DNA of 64,000 bases from JAAXHH01 sp965225915. Its GTDB lineage: Bacteria > JAAXHH01. A program made the translations under genes and the position numbers. The first letter of the stretch is position 1; every line of letters begins with the position of its first letter. Below the pieces are notes generated by a model, which had not been told where the DNA came from, did no database searches, and worked only from the letters and a program-made list of their open reading frames with translations. The DNA is taken from assembly GCA_965225915.1 (NCBI GenBank), contig OZ245326.1:1798001-1862000 (forward strand), given 5' to 3'. Positions 61,498 through 64,000 of this stretch are shown piece after piece.

Positions 61498-62937
61498 TCA
61501 ACTCAACCGTTCAATCAACGCCAGCGTGAGGTCGACGACCCGTTTTTCCGAATCCGGCTGGATAGCCGTGGGCAGGCTGTAGGCCTGGAACAGCAGATCG
61601 GGTATGCCGTACCATCGCTTGTATATGTCCCACCCACCGGGCGGAAGATCCTCTGCCCGTGGCAGGTAGCATACGCACCCGTTGGTGTAACCCAGGACCA
61701 GGGTATGGAGGAAAGGCGATCCGGCCTTGATGGCCATTCCGGTTTCAAAGAAAGCTTCCGTGCTGTTCGCCGCCAGTACGATGTTGTTGATCCGTATGAC
61801 CTGGATGACGATGTCGAACGCGGTTCTGTCGGTTTCAATTGCTTCGACTAGCCGGTCGCTCCAGTGCGCAAATCTCGTGTTTACAAGGATTTCCCACTCC
61901 CTTCCGCCTTCGGACACCACCCGGTCCCGCGCTTGGTGGCATTCCTCCCTCATGGCCTGGGCCTCCGCGAGCGGAGGCAGGTCGATGAACCGGAGCGACA
62001 GGGTTTCATCCAAGGCGCCGATCGCGGCGCACGACTCACCTGTGACCGGCTCCCAGGGCCAGACGGATATACGGGACAAAGATCCCATGCTCCGGCGCGC
62101 CCCGCGTTTCCTGTGGGTGTGGATCGCCGAGGCGGCTTTGACGACTTCGGCCCCCAGCGAGTACCCGGTCCGGTCTTTCTCGTCCCGGCAGTCGACGTCC
62201 ATGCTCAGGCCGCCCCGCGGCATGATGTTGCCGCCGCAGCCCTGCAGGAAAAGCGACAACCCGCCAATGGTGTTCTCGATCAGGGTTCGCGCCGCTCCCG
62301 GGAAATCCGGCGAGGCCACCAGCGACCTGGGACCGATGGTCACCGGATGGCAACCGTAACTGAACAGCGTGGCAATAGGATGGCCGTCCAGGTCGTCCAC
62401 GCGAAGGACCCCCACTGCCGAATCGGTCGGATGATCCGGCACTTCACCGAGAAAGATCTCGCCGTCGCGGTCGGTCTCCCGGCGGTACGCCCCGATACGG
62501 CTTTCGCCCCAGCCCGCACCGATGCGCGCGGGAACCCTCTGTTCGTCCGCTTCCAGCGCCGCTTCCGTGATCCAGCCGCAGAGGACTTCCTGGTAGCGCG
62601 CCTGAAGGGCGATCTGGCCGGGTTCGTCGGGAAACCACTCCGGCATGGAAGGCGAACTGTGAGTATGGTTCAGGTTGATCATTACGTGGGAGACGGTTGT
62701 TCCTACTGCTTCGGCAACCCGTTCCCGCAGGCCGTTCATCACGTCAAGGTCCATCCAGCCGGTATCCGTCGCGACGATCACGACCTTGGTCCGTCCGTCC
62801 GACAGGACCAGCACCGTGGCCGTAAGATCGCTTTCGATCTCCTGGACGACGCCCTCCCTCGAACTGAAGCCGAAGGTCCGGATGCCCAGCGGTGGATTGA
62901 TGACCCGCCGGGCGGTGCCGGCGTACAGGTCAGGCAT
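61498..62937 (-). CDS. Neutral/alkaline ceramidase-like hydrolase
   Basis: A 479-residue protein matching the N-terminal catalytic domain of neutral/alkaline non-lysosomal ceramidases: AGTARRVINPPLG, NLNHTHSSPSMPEW and FSYGCHPVTIGPRSL, with a zinc-binding His pattern. It lacks a visible signal peptide and the C-terminal Ig-like domain, so it is shorter than true ceramidases (about 650). Such short forms are common in environmental bacteria with unknown amide substrates. It starts just after the TIM-barrel gene (6 bases). Confidence 0.8.
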   Translation of the reverse strand: MPDLYAGTARRVINPPLGIRTFGFSSREGVVQEIESDLTATVLVLSDGRTKVVIVATDTGWMDLDVMNGLRERVAEAVGTTVSHVMINLNHTHSSPSMPEWFPDEPGQIALQARYQEVLCGWITEAALEADEQRVPARIGAGWGESRIGAYRRETDRDGEIFLGEVPDHPTDSAVGVLRVDDLDGHPIATLFSYGCHPVTIGPRSLVASPDFPGAARTLIENTIGGLSLFLQGCGGNIMPRGGLSMDVDCRDEKDRTGYSLGAEVVKAASAIHTHRKRGARRSMGSLSRISVWPWEPVTGESCAAIGALDETLSLRFIDLPPLAEAQAMREECHQARDRVVSEGGREWEILVNTRFAHWSDRLVEAIETDRTAFDIVIQVIRINNIVLAANSTEAFFETGMAIKAGSPFLHTLVLGYTNGCVCYLPRAEDLPPGGWDIYKRWYGIPDLLFQAYSLPTAIQPDSEKRVVDLTLALIERLS

Positions 62938-62943
62938 GGTGAG

Positions 62944-63792
62944 TTATACCGAGACGTGCTGCTGCATCAGGTCTTTCGTAAAGATCGTCTCCGTCAAGCA
63001 ATCGACCTGGTTGCAGTCGTACCACGTCATGTAGACGAATTCGAGGGACAGGCATCCACGGTAGTTCAAGCGCTCGAGCCGGTGCGCGATGTCGATGAAA
63101 TCGATGGTGTTTTCGTCCAGCCTGGACTGCAACTTGCCGGGACGCGCCGCGCGGATATGGAAATGGTCGGTATGGGTAAGGAGCGGGTGGATCCTTTCCT
63201 CCGGGATATACTGCATGACGAAATGAGAATAGTCGAGGGTGACCGTGGCCCGCGGCGCACGCTCCAGCAGGGACAAGGTTCGTTCGGGTGTATCGACCAC
63301 GGACTGCACGTGGGGCTCGAATCGAACCGTGATGTCCTGTCCGCCCGCCATGTCCGTGAGTTCGTTCAACGCTTCGGCCGTCGTCGCGAGGTTCTGGTCG
63401 AAGGACCGGTCTGCGTGGTGCATGCCCGGACTGATGGTGAAACCGGGGATGCCGACCCCCTTGCAGAAGCGTATGATACCCTCGAAGGTATTCCGGTTCC
63501 GCCGCCGAATGGCGGGATCAGGCGCGTTGAAGGAGCGTTCGTCCAGCGTGGCGCCGAACTGGGGAAAGAAATCGACGGCTTCCAGTTCGTACTTTGCCAA
63601 CAGGCGGTTGAGCCGGTCGGCATGCCCCATGGGATCTGCGGCGACGTCATCCGGTTCCAGGCTGCATCGTCCCCGGTTGTGAAAACCCGCTATGTCCACG
63701 CCCTTGAAACCCATGGCCCTGGCCAGCGCCAGCGTGCCTTCCAGGTCGAGGTATTCAAAGGAATGGTTGCTAAGGGTCAGACGCATCGGCAA
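62944..63792 (-). CDS. Sugar phosphate isomerase/epimerase-type TIM barrel
   Basis: A 282-residue xylose-isomerase-like TIM barrel (AP_endonuc_2 fold). RFEPHVQSVVDTPERTL carries a metal Glu, VTLDYSHFVMQ a metal Asp/His, and HFHIRAARPG a further His. The specific substrate is unknown. Its start overlaps the end of the upstream gene by 23 bases, so the group is one operon. Confidence 0.83.
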   Translation of the reverse strand: MPMRLTLSNHSFEYLDLEGTLALARAMGFKGVDIAGFHNRGRCSLEPDDVAADPMGHADRLNRLLAKYELEAVDFFPQFGATLDERSFNAPDPAIRRRNRNTFEGIIRFCKGVGIPGFTISPGMHHADRSFDQNLATTAEALNELTDMAGGQDITVRFEPHVQSVVDTPERTLSLLERAPRATVTLDYSHFVMQYIPEERIHPLLTHTDHFHIRAARPGKLQSRLDENTIDFIDIAHRLERLNYRGCLSLEFVYMTWYDCNQVDCLTETIFTKDLMQQHVSV

Positions 63793-64000
63793 CTCCCAGC
63801 AGGTTGTTCCAGCATTGCCACCTTATTTGGCGTTCCTTGTAATGATCACTTTGCCCTACCCCGATCGGATTGCCGAAAGACAAGACGTTCCTGGGGTCTT
63901 CCCGCTTTCCGTTCCAGTCGGTGGGCGTTTTCATGGCATCGCGATTGTGGTTCCAGGTCGGCGCCCTGTTGTCCCGGACCCGCCTGAACAGGAACTTGAT
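63770..64000 (-). CDS. C-terminal part of an unidentified protein (cut by window end)
   Basis: The minus strand is open from the window edge to TAG at 63770-63772, giving 76 residues. The tail includes NRAPTWNHNRDAMKTPTDW and ends LLGVADASDP. The style resembles the C-terminus of phytanoyl-CoA dioxygenase-like proteins, but there is not enough sequence to be sure. It overlaps the TIM-barrel gene start by 23 bases. Confidence 0.5.
   Translation of the reverse strand: MKFLFRRVRDNRAPTWNHNRDAMKTPTDWNGKREDPRNVLSFGNPIGVGQSDHYKERQIRWQCWNNLLGVADASDP

Noticed and set aside
61864..63987. A 707-codon open frame on the plus strand opposite the ceramidase and TIM-barrel genes
   Set aside because: Shadow of GC-rich codon bias; the minus-strand genes have full family motifs, and this frame has none.
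1..64000. CRISPR array
   Set aside because: No run of regularly spaced direct repeats was seen; the only short tandem repeat is the two-copy 24-base element at 58734-58781, and no cas gene was found.

Overview
The window is a gene-dense stretch of bacterial chromosome, about 60% GC by eye, with one AT-richer insert near 7.7-12.0 kb and another near 33.3-35.1 kb. The organism has an outer membrane, since there is an LptD-like assembly protein at 54.2-56.8 kb. The unusual load of DUF6785-type membrane proteins, phytanoyl-CoA dioxygenase-like enzymes, sialidase-like BNR proteins, Gfo/Idh oxidoreductases, sugar isomerase-type TIM barrels, an enolase-superfamily enzyme, a ceramidase-like protein and a DUF6807 protein fits a heterotrophic, polymer- and glycan-scavenging lineage such as Latescibacterota or Poribacteria. 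That placement is inferred from gene content, not from a marker tree.

Region by region. 0-2.7 kb: acid catabolism (2-hydroxyacid dehydrogenase, fumarylacetoacetase-fold hydrolase) and a frameshifted pentapeptide-repeat gene. 2.7-6.7 kb (minus strand): RmlA, a GH33-like sialidase and a DUF6785 membrane protein. 6.9-14.8 kb: an rRNA/tRNA 2'-O-methyltransferase; then an AT-richer two-gene unit with its own promoter, encoding a PHP-domain/SMC-like ATPase (TrlF-type) overlapped by a Schlafen AlbA_2 protein, which is the best candidate for an under-described defence system; then a glycosylasparaginase, a dioxygenase, and an MNT/HEPN toxin-antitoxin pair whose HEPN gene is frameshifted. 16-17.6 kb: cytochrome c, PCu(A)C and Sco, a copper-delivery operon for cytochrome oxidase.

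17.7-30.5 kb is one long minus-strand series: ATP-grasp enzyme, class IV aminotransferase, M32 carboxypeptidase, two tandem DUF6785 paralogues, phosphohexomutase, sialidase, and an ABC permease that has lost its N-terminus. Two leftover pieces of the carboxypeptidase gene record local duplication. 30.7-35.4 kb: HU with a textbook terminator, an unknown protein paired with a metallophosphoesterase, an AT-rich block of small membrane or acidic proteins (including DUF6338), then tRNA-Leu(UAA) and tRNA-Val(GAC). 36.5-36.8 kb holds a run of hairpins ending in an intrinsic terminator ahead of an atypical dihydroorotate-dehydrogenase-like gene.

40.1-48.0 kb: htpG behind a perfect consensus promoter with a foldable leader, an OppA-like lipoprotein, a frameshifted SdiA-regulated/phytase-esterase-like gene, and an AmgK-like sugar kinase fused to a RapZ C-terminal domain, followed by a MurU-like nucleotidyltransferase. 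48.0-52.8 kb (minus): three PLP enzymes plus an ornithine-cyclodeaminase-like reductase in one operon. 53.0-58.8 kb: an orphan sugar-type ABC ATPase and LptD, facing a MoxR-DUF58 pair. 58.9-64.0 kb (minus): DUF6807, GSA-type aminotransferase, ceramidase-like hydrolase, TIM-barrel isomerase and the end of another gene.

Three otherwise sound genes each carry a single frameshift. Either they are recent pseudogenes or the assembly has residual indel errors.
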